A stretch of 42,602 nt of DNA from Bacteroidota bacterium (GTDB lineage: Bacteria; Bacteroidota; Bacteroidia; Flavobacteriales_F; PHOS-HE28), in contig JAKQEI010000221.1 in the NCBI GenBank assembly GCA_029573495.1, positions 1 through 42,602 of the forward strand, in the 5' to 3' direction. The translations under genes were made by a program, and so were the position numbers. Shown in pieces: positions 24,622 through 33,095 of this stretch; the first letter of the stretch is position 1; each line of letters starts with the position of its first letter. The notes below the pieces were generated by a model. The model ran no database searches. It was given only the letters and a program-made list of their open reading frames with translations, and was not told the DNA's origin.

Positions 24622-26613
24622 ATGCGAACCATCGTTGTGGGAAGTGCGATCGCCCTGATGAGCACCAACCTCTTTGGCCAGGATCCAGCGGAGATCCAGG
24701 CCATGATGCCTGAGCTGGTCCAGTGTCGTGCGGACTGGCACCAAGGTGATACCACCTGGCTCGAGGTGACGCGGACGAAGTTGAACTACACCGAGGGAAC
24801 GCTCACATCAAAGGCGGAATACACGATGCAGCTCAAGATCGTCGTGGAGGACAGCAGTGCAGCAGGCTACCGGTTGAAATGGCAGCGTTTCGCCGAGCTG
24901 CCGGAGATCGACGCAGGGGAACTGCCTGTGGAATACCGCGATGCCTACGAGAAGATCAAGGCGCTCGACATCCATCTGTTGACGGACACCAATGGCACCC
25001 TGCTGGAGATCCTCGACCGGGAGATCGTCATCGATCGATGGATCGAGCTGATGCGCTCCTTCCTGCCGATGTACATCGACCAGCTCGACGAGGAGGAGCG
25101 CAATAGGTTCCAGGCACTGGAAGCGAACATCTGGCAGTTCCGGGAACTCCTTTCGAAGGAGTTGATCGAGGAGATCCAGCTCTACTTCAGCCCTTATGGC
25201 CTGTACCTGAACACGCGCAGACCCTACACCGCTGACCTGAAGATCCCGAATGTGATCACAAGCGGCGAGTTCCCAGCCAAGGGCACCTACTCCATCTCCA
25301 TCGACAACGCGAACTCCTACCGGATCAATGTCGACGTAGCGGTGGACAGTGTCGCTTTCCGAAAGGAGATCAACAGGGCGATCCGCTCCATCGGCAGGAA
25401 GGTGGAGGGTTCGCAGAGGACACGTGAACGGGATCTTCCATGGATGAACATGTCGACCTCGATGTACTTCATCCTGGACACAGAACGCAGCTGGGTCCAG
25501 GAGATGAAATACCGGGGTGAAGTACGCAGCGCCGCTGCACGGGTCGTTGAGACCATCTTCATCACGACGACCGTGACCGCCGCTGAGCCGAACACGCTGA
25601 TGAAATGGGATGCCGTCATCGATGCGGCGCCGAACGACCCTTCCGGATATGTGGAACGGGCCAAGCTACTGGCAGGGCGCGGGGACCATCGTGGGGCGAT
25701 CGAGGACCTCACCATGGCCCTCTCGTTGAACGACAGCGCGCATCAGGTCTACTTCTACCGTTCCTTCAATTGGAAGGCGATCGACCAGAACGAACGGTCG
25801 AAGTCCGACCTGCTGCGCGCCATGGAGCTCGCCCCCGACAGCTTGTCCTACCAGGTCGGCTTCGCGGACCTATTGGTCGAAGAACGGAACTATGCCGAGG
25901 CGCAGGAACGACTGGAACGGATCCTGGAATTGGACGAGCGGTGTTCACAGGCCTGGTATTCGCTCGGCATCATCCATCGTCAACTGTACAGGTTCCAGGA
26001 TGCGATCGATGCCTTCACCCGTGTGATCGAACTGACCCCTGGTGATGGGTACGTACTTGCGCACCGCGCCAGCGCCAGGGCAGGCTTGCGCACACATGAA
26101 CAGGATTCCCTTGCACGCCTGGACCTTGCCGCAAGTCTGGAGCTGAGTCCGGACAATCCGGCCGTCCTCGCCACGATCGGCAACCAGCTGCTCGCCAGTT
26201 CGGAGCCTGACTCCGCCATCCACTATTTCGACCGTCTGGTCGCCCTGGACCCGAACGATGCGATGGCCATCCACAACCGAGGGTATGCCCACCTTCTGGC
26301 TGGTCGATATGACATGGCGATCAACGACATGCTGGAATCGCTTGAGATCAACGTCGATTTCGCCTATGCACACAACAACCTTGGTCGGGCCTATCACCTG
26401 AAGGGCGATGATGTCGCCGCACTCGCCTCCATCCAACGCTCGATCGAAATGGACCCGAGCAATGCGTACGCATACTACAACCAGGGGATCGTGCTACGCG
26501 CCTTGGGTCGATCGACCGAGGCTTGTAACAGCTGGCAGCTCGCCTTGGCACGTGGCTTTCGAGAAGGCTATGGCGACGCGGTGGACAAGGAGCTCCGCCT
26601 GCACTGTAGATAG
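24622..26613 (+). CDS. Secreted TPR-repeat protein
   Basis: The 663-residue product starts at 24622, where MRTIVVGSAIALMSTNLFGQ is a signal peptide; the frame is open back to 24484 but overlaps miaE there. Residues about 25-320 form a domain of unknown type with alternating beta strands (WLEVTRTKLNYTEGTLTSKA, VVEDSSAAGYRLKWQRF), similar in style to Bacteroidota proteins placed before TPR arrays. From about residue 335 to the end are eight or so tetratricopeptide repeats, with the A-x-x-x-A/Y-N-x-G pattern (AYAHNNLGRAYHLKGDDVAA; AYAYYNQGIVLRALGR). TPRs mediate protein-protein contacts. The protein is probably periplasmic or outer-membrane associated. Function unknown. Confidence 0.9.
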   Translation: MRTIVVGSAIALMSTNLFGQDPAEIQAMMPELVQCRADWHQGDTTWLEVTRTKLNYTEGTLTSKAEYTMQLKIVVEDSSAAGYRLKWQRFAELPEIDAGELPVEYRDAYEKIKALDIHLLTDTNGTLLEILDREIVIDRWIELMRSFLPMYIDQLDEEERNRFQALEANIWQFRELLSKELIEEIQLYFSPYGLYLNTRRPYTADLKIPNVITSGEFPAKGTYSISIDNANSYRINVDVAVDSVAFRKEINRAIRSIGRKVEGSQRTRERDLPWMNMSTSMYFILDTERSWVQEMKYRGEVRSAAARVVETIFITTTVTAAEPNTLMKWDAVIDAAPNDPSGYVERAKLLAGRGDHRGAIEDLTMALSLNDSAHQVYFYRSFNWKAIDQNERSKSDLLRAMELAPDSLSYQVGFADLLVEERNYAEAQERLERILELDERCSQAWYSLGIIHRQLYRFQDAIDAFTRVIELTPGDGYVLAHRASARAGLRTHEQDSLARLDLAASLELSPDNPAVLATIGNQLLASSEPDSAIHYFDRLVALDPNDAMAIHNRGYAHLLAGRYDMAINDMLESLEINVDFAYAHNNLGRAYHLKGDDVAALASIQRSIEMDPSNAYAYYNQGIVLRALGRSTEACNSWQLALARGFREGYGDAVDKELRLHCR

Positions 26614-26653
26614 CTGTCCACAGGTCCAACTCGTTCAACTCGCCCCACTACTT

Positions 26654-26668
26654 CGCCGGCATACGGCG
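26654..26668. terminator. Small hairpin between convergent TPR and M16 genes
   Basis: CGCCG at 26654-26658 pairs with CGGCG at 26664-26668 around GCATA. It lies in the 65-base gap between two converging stop codons. The stem is short and no T run follows. Confidence 0.35.
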
Positions 26669-26678
26669 GGTCCAGCCC

Positions 26679-28928
26679 TCAATCCTCCTCCTTCTCCCTC
26701 GGCGTGTACTCCGGCGGGAGCATCTCCGGCGGCACCGTCTCTTCCGGCATTTCCGGGATCACCACATCGAAGAAGCCCTTCGGTACCTCGGGGTTGATGC
26801 GCACGCTGCTCACCTCCGAGACCCGCGTGCCACGGATACCACCGCTTTCCGTGATCCGGTGCGGGAGTTGCACACCGCCCACCGCACGCCAGTCGCCGTA
26901 GACCAGGGTACGGTCATTCATCTTCCCGTTGAAGTACTGGCTCTCCACCTCACGCACCTTCAAGCCGGATGCCTTGTCGTAGAACTGGATGATGCTGTTG
27001 CCGGAATGCATCGTGAGCTGCAGTTTGTACACCTCCCGATCGCCCTCGGTGAGGCGGCCGAGGATCCGTGAGCCGGACAACAGCTTCTCGAAGCCCACCT
27101 CGGGCACCGGACGGCTCTGGCGTTGCACCATCTCCAATCCGGCATCCGTGAGCTCGCCCGATCCATCCTCGCCGGATATCAGGGCCCTTTCACCGTTGTA
27201 GGTGATCTCCTCCATCACCTGGGCTCCCTCCTTCCGCCGCATCCGGTATCGTTCTCCAGAGAACCATTCGGTCTGTTCCACCTCCGGCCCATCACCGGTC
27301 TCCTTGCGCACGACCTCCAGGTCGCGCAGTTTGGCGATGGCATCCCGACCACCCACGGTGTAGATGTAGGTCTCGATGATCTGTTCGGCGGTGCGGTCCG
27401 TCACCGGTTCAAGCTCCTCCTTCCAACGTTCACCATCCACCGTCAACCGGATGATGGGCTCCTCCTTGTTCGTTGAGAAGGGTGCAAGACCGGACTTCAC
27501 TTGATCCAGCTCCCCGACCACCAGGATGCTGGCCGCGTTCGGGTGGAGGAAGGCCGTTGCCGCTTCCTGCACTTGCTCGGCCGTGATGGCATCGAGCCGC
27601 TTGAGGTAGGTCTCGTAGTGGTCGGCGGGCAGGTCGTTCAGGCGCGTGTTCAGTGCGAAACGCGCCACGGTGCGCGGGTCCTCGAGGCTGCGTCCGAAGG
27701 CACCCATCATGCTGTGCTTCGCCAGGATGAGCTCCTCCTTGGTCACCGGCTCGTTGCGCATGCGCTCCATCTCGATCAGGATCTCGGCCACGGCACTCTT
27801 CGTCACCTCGGTGCGCACGCTCGTGGTGACCACCAGTGAACTGTTGAAGCGGTCCACATCCAGGCTGGAATAACAGCCATAGGTGTAGCCGTTCTTCTCC
27901 CGAAGGTTCTGCATCAACCGGGCATTGAAGATGCCCCCACCCAGGATGGTGTTCATCACCTGGGCCTGCTGGGCGCGCAGGTCCTTCGGTCGCAATGGCA
28001 ACGGGAACGAGATGCGGATCACCGATTGTGCCGCTCCGGGCCGGTCCACCACGTATACGTTCCGGACATTGCCGGGTACCGAGGGCCTGCCCATGGGCAC
28101 CACGAAGCCGAGCCCTTCGACGACCACCCGACCGTACTCATCCCTGGTCACCGGGGTGTTGTCCTTCTTCCAGCGGCCGAAGTGCTCCTTGGCCAGGGCT
28201 TTCGCCTCCTTCTCGGTGATATCGCCCACGAAGACCAGGTAGCAGTTATCCGGTCGGAAGGAACGGCGGTGATAGGCCTCCAGGTGCGCACGTTCGATGC
28301 GCCCAAGGGTGCGCTCCGTGGTCATCTCCCCGTAGGGATGGCCACTGCCGAAGGTGACCAATTTGCTCACGGCCTCCGCGATGCCATCCGGGTCCTCGCG
28401 GCGCTGTTGCACGGCGGACCGGGCACGAAGCAGAGCGCTCTTCACCTCCTGTTCAGGAAAGGTCGGTTTCGTGACCACATCCTCCACCAGCGCCATCAAG
28501 GGTTCGAGGTTCTTCTTCAACACGCTCGCGAAGAGCCCGTCCCCACTGGTGTAGAGCGAGGCACCGATCGCATCCACGGAACGGTCGATCTCGGCTTTGG
28601 AACGCTTGCCCGCACCGGCCGTCAGCAACTCGCCGAAGAGGTCCACGTAACCAGCCTTGTCGGCCTGGTGGACCGGTGTGATGTCGAATCGGACCTGCAC
28701 GCTCACGAGCGGCAGCTTGTGGTCCTCCACCACGATCAGGTGCATGCCATTGGGCAGTTCGGACATGCTGTGGTGTCCGATGTTGACATCGGGAGCGGGC
28801 CCGGACAGGGGCGGATGGCTGCGATCGAGCTGTGCGGTCATGAGGACAGGAAGGAGCAATGCACCACCGCTGAAGGTGGTGTGCAGGGAACGATGGGACC
28901 GAAAGAAGGTACTGCGCGCCATGGTCAA
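26679..28928 (-). CDS. M16-like subunit without zinc motif, fused to a C-terminal beta domain
   Basis: The 749-residue product has two M16-type halves in residues about 50-470 (LPNGMHLIVVEDHKLPLVSV, then NTILGGGIFNARLMQNLREK). Where active partners have HFxEH this one reads GYVDLFGELLTAGAG, so the zinc ligands and catalytic Glu are missing. The R/Y substrate-binding motif typical of the non-catalytic partner is present (LREKNGYTYG). Residues about 500-735 form an extra beta-rich domain (VEQTEWFSGERYRMRRKEG, VYKLQLTMHSGNSIIQFYD) that resembles LolA-like lipoprotein carrier folds. Its start overlaps the stop of the active M16 gene as ATGA. The two probably form a heterodimer, as in known two-gene M16B enzymes. 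Confidence 0.92.
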   Translation of the reverse strand: MTMARSTFFRSHRSLHTTFSGGALLLPVLMTAQLDRSHPPLSGPAPDVNIGHHSMSELPNGMHLIVVEDHKLPLVSVQVRFDITPVHQADKAGYVDLFGELLTAGAGKRSKAEIDRSVDAIGASLYTSGDGLFASVLKKNLEPLMALVEDVVTKPTFPEQEVKSALLRARSAVQQRREDPDGIAEAVSKLVTFGSGHPYGEMTTERTLGRIERAHLEAYHRRSFRPDNCYLVFVGDITEKEAKALAKEHFGRWKKDNTPVTRDEYGRVVVEGLGFVVPMGRPSVPGNVRNVYVVDRPGAAQSVIRISFPLPLRPKDLRAQQAQVMNTILGGGIFNARLMQNLREKNGYTYGCYSSLDVDRFNSSLVVTTSVRTEVTKSAVAEILIEMERMRNEPVTKEELILAKHSMMGAFGRSLEDPRTVARFALNTRLNDLPADHYETYLKRLDAITAEQVQEAATAFLHPNAASILVVGELDQVKSGLAPFSTNKEEPIIRLTVDGERWKEELEPVTDRTAEQIIETYIYTVGGRDAIAKLRDLEVVRKETGDGPEVEQTEWFSGERYRMRRKEGAQVMEEITYNGERALISGEDGSGELTDAGLEMVQRQSRPVPEVGFEKLLSGSRILGRLTEGDREVYKLQLTMHSGNSIIQFYDKASGLKVREVESQYFNGKMNDRTLVYGDWRAVGGVQLPHRITESGGIRGTRVSEVSSVRINPEVPKGFFDVVIPEMPEETVPPEMLPPEYTPREKEED

Positions 28929-30241
28929 TTGGACGGAGTGGGCAGGTAATGCAGGACCACCCGGTTGGAGTGGACGAAATAGGTCTTCGCCGCCTGCTGC
29001 AGGTCCGCGGGCGTGAGGCTGAGGTACCGATCGATCTCGGTATTGATGAGCTCCGTGTTCCCGAGCAGGACGTGGGCGTTGGCGAGGTTGTGGGCGATGC
29101 CGGCCACGCGGCTGTTGTCCGTGACGGATTCCATCTCCAACTGGGCCTTCAGCCGTGCAAGTTCCTCCTCGCTGATGGGTGTGGTGGCCAGTGCGTCGAT
29201 CTCATGCTGCATGGCCGCTTCGAGCTCCTCTGCGGTGGTCTTGCCATTGGCGATGGCGAAGAGCATGGCGATGCCCGGTTGCTCGAAAGGGAAATTGAAG
29301 GCACCGCAGTACAGGGCCACCTGCAGGCGGTCCTTCAGGGCGGTGTTCATGCGTGCGCTGTTCCCACCGCTCAGTACGCGGTTCAACATCTCCACGGCGT
29401 AGAAGTCGGGCGTCCCGTTGGCGGGAATGCGGTAACCCATCACCACGGCCGGGAGCTGGATCCGGTCGTAGACCACATCACGCACCTCCCGTCCGAGCGG
29501 CGGCTCAACGATGGTGGGCTGCTTCACTTCCACACCCTTCGGGACCTTGCCGAAGTAGTCGTCGACCAGTTCCCGGGTCCGTTCCGGGGAAATGTCACCA
29601 GCCACCACGAGGGTGGCGTTGTTCGGGACGTAATAGCGCTTGTAGAACTCCTTGTAATCCGCCTCCGACGCGGCGTTCAAGTCCTCCATGAAACCGATCG
29701 TGGGCCACTGGTAGGGGTGCTTGGTGAAGGCCCGCTTCAAGACCTCCAGCGTGATGGTGCCGTAGGGCTGGTTCTCATAGCGTTGACGGCGTTCCTCCTT
29801 CACCACCTCGCGCTGGGTGTCCACACCCACCTGGTCCACCTTGGCGTGCAACATGCGCTCGCTCTCGAGCCAGAGCCCAAGCTCCAGTTCGTTGCTCGGC
29901 AGCACCTCGTAATAGTAGGTGCGGTCCCCATTGGTGTTGGCGTTCAATACACCACCCGCGTTCTCCACCAGCTTGCTGAACTCCCCGCGCTTGATGTTCT
30001 CCGAACCCTCGAAGAGCAGGTGTTCGAAGAAATGCGCGAAGCCGCGGCGGTCAGGTGTCTCGTTCTTGCTGCCCACGTGGTACATCACGCTCACCGCCAC
30101 GATGGGCGTCGCGTGGTCCTCGTGCAGGATCACATGCAGCCCGTTGGGCAGGTCGAACTCGGTATAGGTGATCGCACGTTTCTGCGCGACGGCGGGAGCA
30201 GCGAGCATGGTGGTGTAGAGGGCGAGGTGCGTCGGTCTCAT
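28925..30241 (-). CDS. M16 family zinc metallopeptidase, catalytic subunit
   Basis: The start at 30241 gives 438 residues with a signal peptide (MRPTHLALYTTMLAAPAVAQ); the longer frame to 30379 has no signal character. The inverted zinc motif HxxEH is intact at residues 70-74 (FAHFFEHLLFEGSENI), and the third ligand lies in REVVKEERRQRYEN. Only one M16 pair of half-domains is present, so it needs a partner. The partner is the overlapping downstream gene, which lacks the metal site. A -7-like box TAACTTGC lies at 30276-30269 on the minus strand. Periplasmic peptide degradation is likely. Confidence 0.94.
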   Translation of the reverse strand: MRPTHLALYTTMLAAPAVAQKRAITYTEFDLPNGLHVILHEDHATPIVAVSVMYHVGSKNETPDRRGFAHFFEHLLFEGSENIKRGEFSKLVENAGGVLNANTNGDRTYYYEVLPSNELELGLWLESERMLHAKVDQVGVDTQREVVKEERRQRYENQPYGTITLEVLKRAFTKHPYQWPTIGFMEDLNAASEADYKEFYKRYYVPNNATLVVAGDISPERTRELVDDYFGKVPKGVEVKQPTIVEPPLGREVRDVVYDRIQLPAVVMGYRIPANGTPDFYAVEMLNRVLSGGNSARMNTALKDRLQVALYCGAFNFPFEQPGIAMLFAIANGKTTAEELEAAMQHEIDALATTPISEEELARLKAQLEMESVTDNSRVAGIAHNLANAHVLLGNTELINTEIDRYLSLTPADLQQAAKTYFVHSNRVVLHYLPTPSN

Positions 30242-30427
30242 CGGAATTTCCGGACGATCCGGGAGGCGGCAAGTTAGGCGGATCACCTGCTTTCCCATCC
30301 GGATACGACCCGCAGGTCCCATGGTAGCGTCCGCAACGAGGGTGGCCCCAGCGTCGCTGTTCACGGTGCCGTCGGTCATGGACGGTGGCTATCCGTTGTT
30401 CGTAAATTCATCGACAATATTGGCGGT

Positions 30428-32002
30428 TTGGTCGAAACAAACCGGTCGTGGGTTCCGTATCATCGCACCGCTCAACCCTTGGAGGTGAAGGAGATCGTGC
30501 AGGACAGACTGATCACAGCAGGCGTACGCGACCTGGTGGGGGGCATGCTGGCCAGTTACGAGGGGCGGCTGACCGAATTGTTGGAACTCCGGACAGCACG
30601 ACGGGCCGGCCTGTCCAGCGGGACGGTGGACCTCCTGACCGCGACAGCGAACATCCGGGACAAGGACTGGATCGTGGACCCGGAGCCCGAGGGGCTTCAG
30701 GAACGGCGGGTGGAGCTGATCGGTGGTGCGAACCGCTCCGAACTGATCAATGGCATGAACGCCGGTGCCAAGAGCTACATCGCCGACCTATGGAACTTCA
30801 CGGCCCAGGACACCTGGAGCATCCTGCGCGCACACAAGAGCTTGAACGGGGCTGCCCATCGGAGCCTTGCCTACCTGGATGATCGGGAGGGCCGGGTACG
30901 GATCAACCCTGCCACCAGCTCCCGCCTCATGCTGGTTCCCCGCCCCTTCTTCACCTACGAGGCCTTGCTCACGCTGGACGAGGTGCCCGTCCCCGCCGCC
31001 TTCTTCGACCTGGCCATGGTGGCCGTGGGCCATGGCGTGGAAGCCGTGCGCCGGGAAGGCGGCATCCACTTCTACCTGCGCGATGTCCAGGGGCTTCTGG
31101 AAGCACGGCTCTGGGCGCGGCTCTTCGAGCGCGTCGAGGAGACCTTGGAGGTGGACCGCGGGACCATCCGATGCACGGTGTTCATGGACACTGTTCCCGG
31201 AGCCTTGGAAGCGGACGAGATCCTCTTCGAGCTGCAACACCACAGTGCCGGCCTGGCCCTGGACCCGCAAGGCTACGCGGCCGACCACATCGCCCTCTTC
31301 CACGGCCCTGACCGACCGGTGCTCCCGGACCGTGAGACCATCGGCCTCAACGCCCCCTTCCTGCGGGCGCTCAGCCTGCGCACCATCGGGATCTGCCACC
31401 GCCGGGGCTGCCATGCGATGGGTGCCCCCTCCTTCGTACTCCCCTCCCTCGACCACAGCAAGGTGAAGGCGGAGTACCTGGCCATGCTGGCGGACAAGGA
31501 GCGCGAAGCCGTGGATGGACACGACGGGACCCTGGTGGTGCATGAGGACATGGTGAACGCCTCGATGGTGGAGTTCAACAAGAGCATGCCGCGCGCACAT
31601 CAACTGAACTACCAGCGCGCCGACGTGATCACACCCGCAGACCTCGTGAAGGTGCCGGAGGGGCCGATCACGGTGGATAGTTTGAAGAACATCCTGCGTA
31701 CCGCGTTGCGCTCCCTGATGATGCGCGAACAAGGAAAGGGCTGGGTCATCCAAGGTGGCCGGGTGCATGATCGTTCCAGCCTGCTCCTGGCCGTGCGCCT
31801 GCTCTGGCAATGGGTGCAGAGCCCCAAGGGCAACATCACCGCCACGAACCTGCCCATCACCATCGACCTGGTGAAGTTCATGCTGAAGAAGGAGGCCGAC
31901 AAGATGTTCGATGTGCATGACCCGGTCATCAGCAAGCAGGTGGACCGCGCCATGGCCTACATCCTGGAACTGACCGGCGGCGAAGGTGTACCCATGCTCT
32001 AG
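30428..32002 (+). CDS. Malate synthase A-like protein with altered active-site motifs
   Basis: Malate synthase condenses glyoxylate with acetyl-CoA. This 524-residue frame aligns along nearly the full length of E. coli AceB (RDKDW, ERRVEL, FYL, LEARLW, EILFEL, VLPDR, CHRRGCHAMG). Yet key motifs differ: ADFEDS is ADLWNF, RPRGWH is VPRPFF, and RDHxxGLNCGRWDYIFS is QHHSAGLALDPQGYAAD. The Mg-binding Asp of GRWDY is therefore Gly282. MEDAATAEISR is VHDRSSLLLAVR, keeping only the catalytic Asp (Asp448). The frame is intact and family-length, so it is not a decayed gene. It may be a pseudoenzyme or an enzyme with a new substrate. The TTG start at 30428 is uncertain; GTG at 30485 or 30497 is possible. 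No isocitrate lyase gene is nearby. Confidence 0.85.
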   Translation: MVETNRSWVPYHRTAQPLEVKEIVQDRLITAGVRDLVGGMLASYEGRLTELLELRTARRAGLSSGTVDLLTATANIRDKDWIVDPEPEGLQERRVELIGGANRSELINGMNAGAKSYIADLWNFTAQDTWSILRAHKSLNGAAHRSLAYLDDREGRVRINPATSSRLMLVPRPFFTYEALLTLDEVPVPAAFFDLAMVAVGHGVEAVRREGGIHFYLRDVQGLLEARLWARLFERVEETLEVDRGTIRCTVFMDTVPGALEADEILFELQHHSAGLALDPQGYAADHIALFHGPDRPVLPDRETIGLNAPFLRALSLRTIGICHRRGCHAMGAPSFVLPSLDHSKVKAEYLAMLADKEREAVDGHDGTLVVHEDMVNASMVEFNKSMPRAHQLNYQRADVITPADLVKVPEGPITVDSLKNILRTALRSLMMREQGKGWVIQGGRVHDRSSLLLAVRLLWQWVQSPKGNITATNLPITIDLVKFMLKKEADKMFDVHDPVISKQVDRAMAYILELTGGEGVPML

Positions 32003-32009
32003 CCGAGGC

Positions 32010-32017
32010 TAACTTGG
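32010..32017 (+). promoter_or_regulatory. Putative -7 box (TAACTTGG)
   Basis: It matches seven of eight consensus positions and lies 5 bases before the ATG at 32023. The setting (GGCTAACTTGG...CGATG) closely mirrors the one upstream of the gene at 39023. Confidence 0.35.
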
Positions 32018-32022
32018 CCGCG

Positions 32023-32295
32023 ATGTCGCGCTGGATCCCCGTGAACGAGCGATTGCCGGATGACGGCCAACGCTGCCTGTGCCATCTGCCCGGCAACCAG
32101 GTGTACCTGCCCGGCAAGACCGGCGCCACCGAGGTGCGGCAGGTGGTGATCCTGCGCTTCCTGAAGGACCATTTCCTGAAGAACCCGAGCAGGACCGGCT
32201 ATAACGGCGAGCCCCATTTCTGGCAGGGTGAAGGCAGCAGCAACAAGTTCTTCGCGGAGGTGAGCCACTGGATGCCGCTCCCGGACGCCCCATGA
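32023..32295 (+). CDS. DUF551-like small protein
   Basis: The 90-residue product starts at the ATG at 32023 (MSRWIPVNERLPDDGQRCLC); a TTG three codons earlier is less likely. The opening W-x-P-V-x-E-R-L-P and closing HWMPLPDAP are the hallmark ends of DUF551, a short protein of unknown function found in bacteria and phages. It lies 20 bases after the malate synthase-like gene and may be co-transcribed. A strong hairpin follows immediately. Confidence 0.8.
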   Translation: MSRWIPVNERLPDDGQRCLCHLPGNQVYLPGKTGATEVRQVVILRFLKDHFLKNPSRTGYNGEPHFWQGEGSSNKFFAEVSHWMPLPDAP

Positions 32296-32298
32296 AAG

Positions 32299-32336
32299 CG
32301 CAAGGCGCGCCGGACATGTGTTCGGCGCGCCTTGCG
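32299..32336. terminator. Strong bidirectional hairpin
   Basis: CGCAAGGCGCGCCG at 32299-32312 pairs perfectly with CGGCGCGCCTTGCG at 32323-32336 around a ten-base loop. It sits between the DUF551-like gene and the converging FKBP gene and can serve both strands. Confidence 0.75.
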
Positions 32337-32350
32337 ATCGATCGAGAGCC

Positions 32351-33052
32351 TTAAGGCTTCTTCACCTCGATCACCTCGAGATCGAAGACCAGCGCTGCGT
32401 TGGCGGGGATGCGGCCATTCCCAGCGGGACCGTAGGCGAGATCGCTCGGGATGAAGAGCTTCCACTTGCTGCCGGCGGGCATCATCTGCAAGGCCTCCAC
32501 GAAGCCGGGGATCCACTGGTTCACGGCCATCTCAACGGGTTCGCCACGGTCCACCGAGCTGTCGAACACCTCCCCGTCCACGAAGGCGCCATGATAATGC
32601 ACCTTCACCACGTCGGTCACCGCCGACTTGGCACCGGTACCCATCGTGATCACCTCGTACTGCAGACCGCTCGGGGTGGTCACAACGCCCTTGCGCTTGC
32701 CGTTCTCCGCCAGGAACTCCTCGCCCGCCACCCGGTTCTTCTCCCCTTTCGCAGCTTCCTCGGCCTGCATCTTCATCTGCATCTTCATCATGAAGGAACG
32801 CATCACCATTTCCAGCGAGGCCTGGTCGATGAGCAGGGTACTGTCCAGACCATCGGCGAGGCCGGCGGCGATGAGGTCAGCATTGAGGGAGTCGATCTTC
32901 CCCTTGCGCAGGTTGCCACCGATATCAGCGCCTATGGCATAGCTCACCGAATCCATCTCCGTGGTGATGGCGGTGCTGCGGCCTTTCTGGCCCTGGGAAC
33001 AAGCGACAAGCATCGTCACAGCGACGAGTGCGGAAAGGGAACGGACGATCAT
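32351..33052 (-). CDS. FKBP-type peptidyl-prolyl isomerase lipoprotein
   Basis: The start at 33052 gives 233 residues with a lipoprotein signal (MIVRSLSALVAVTMLVAC, Cys at 18). Residues about 30-120 form the helical dimerisation part of the Mip/FkpA type (DSVSYAIGADIGGNLRKGKI, SFMMKMQMKMQAEEAAKGEK). The C-terminal 105 residues form the FKBP domain (VKVHYHGAFVDGEVFDSSVD, WIPGFVEALQMMPAGSKWKL, IPSDLAYGPAG, ALVFDLEVIEV). It catalyses cis-trans isomerisation of proline bonds and helps fold envelope proteins. A TACCTTCG box at 33079-33072 may be its -7 element. Confidence 0.95.
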   Translation of the reverse strand: MIVRSLSALVAVTMLVACSQGQKGRSTAITTEMDSVSYAIGADIGGNLRKGKIDSLNADLIAAGLADGLDSTLLIDQASLEMVMRSFMMKMQMKMQAEEAAKGEKNRVAGEEFLAENGKRKGVVTTPSGLQYEVITMGTGAKSAVTDVVKVHYHGAFVDGEVFDSSVDRGEPVEMAVNQWIPGFVEALQMMPAGSKWKLFIPSDLAYGPAGNGRIPANAALVFDLEVIEVKKP

Positions 33053-33095
33053 GTGTTCGTGTTGAGGGGCGCGAAGGTAGGCCAAGCGGCATGGT

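Noticed and set aside
28949..30277. Plus-strand open frame of 442 codons
   Set aside because: It is a shadow of the catalytic M16 gene, with no family resemblance.
30428..32002. Frameshift or decay explaining the odd malate synthase motifs
   Set aside because: The altered motifs lie in the same frame, with conserved blocks on both sides and no length change, so a frameshift does not account for them.
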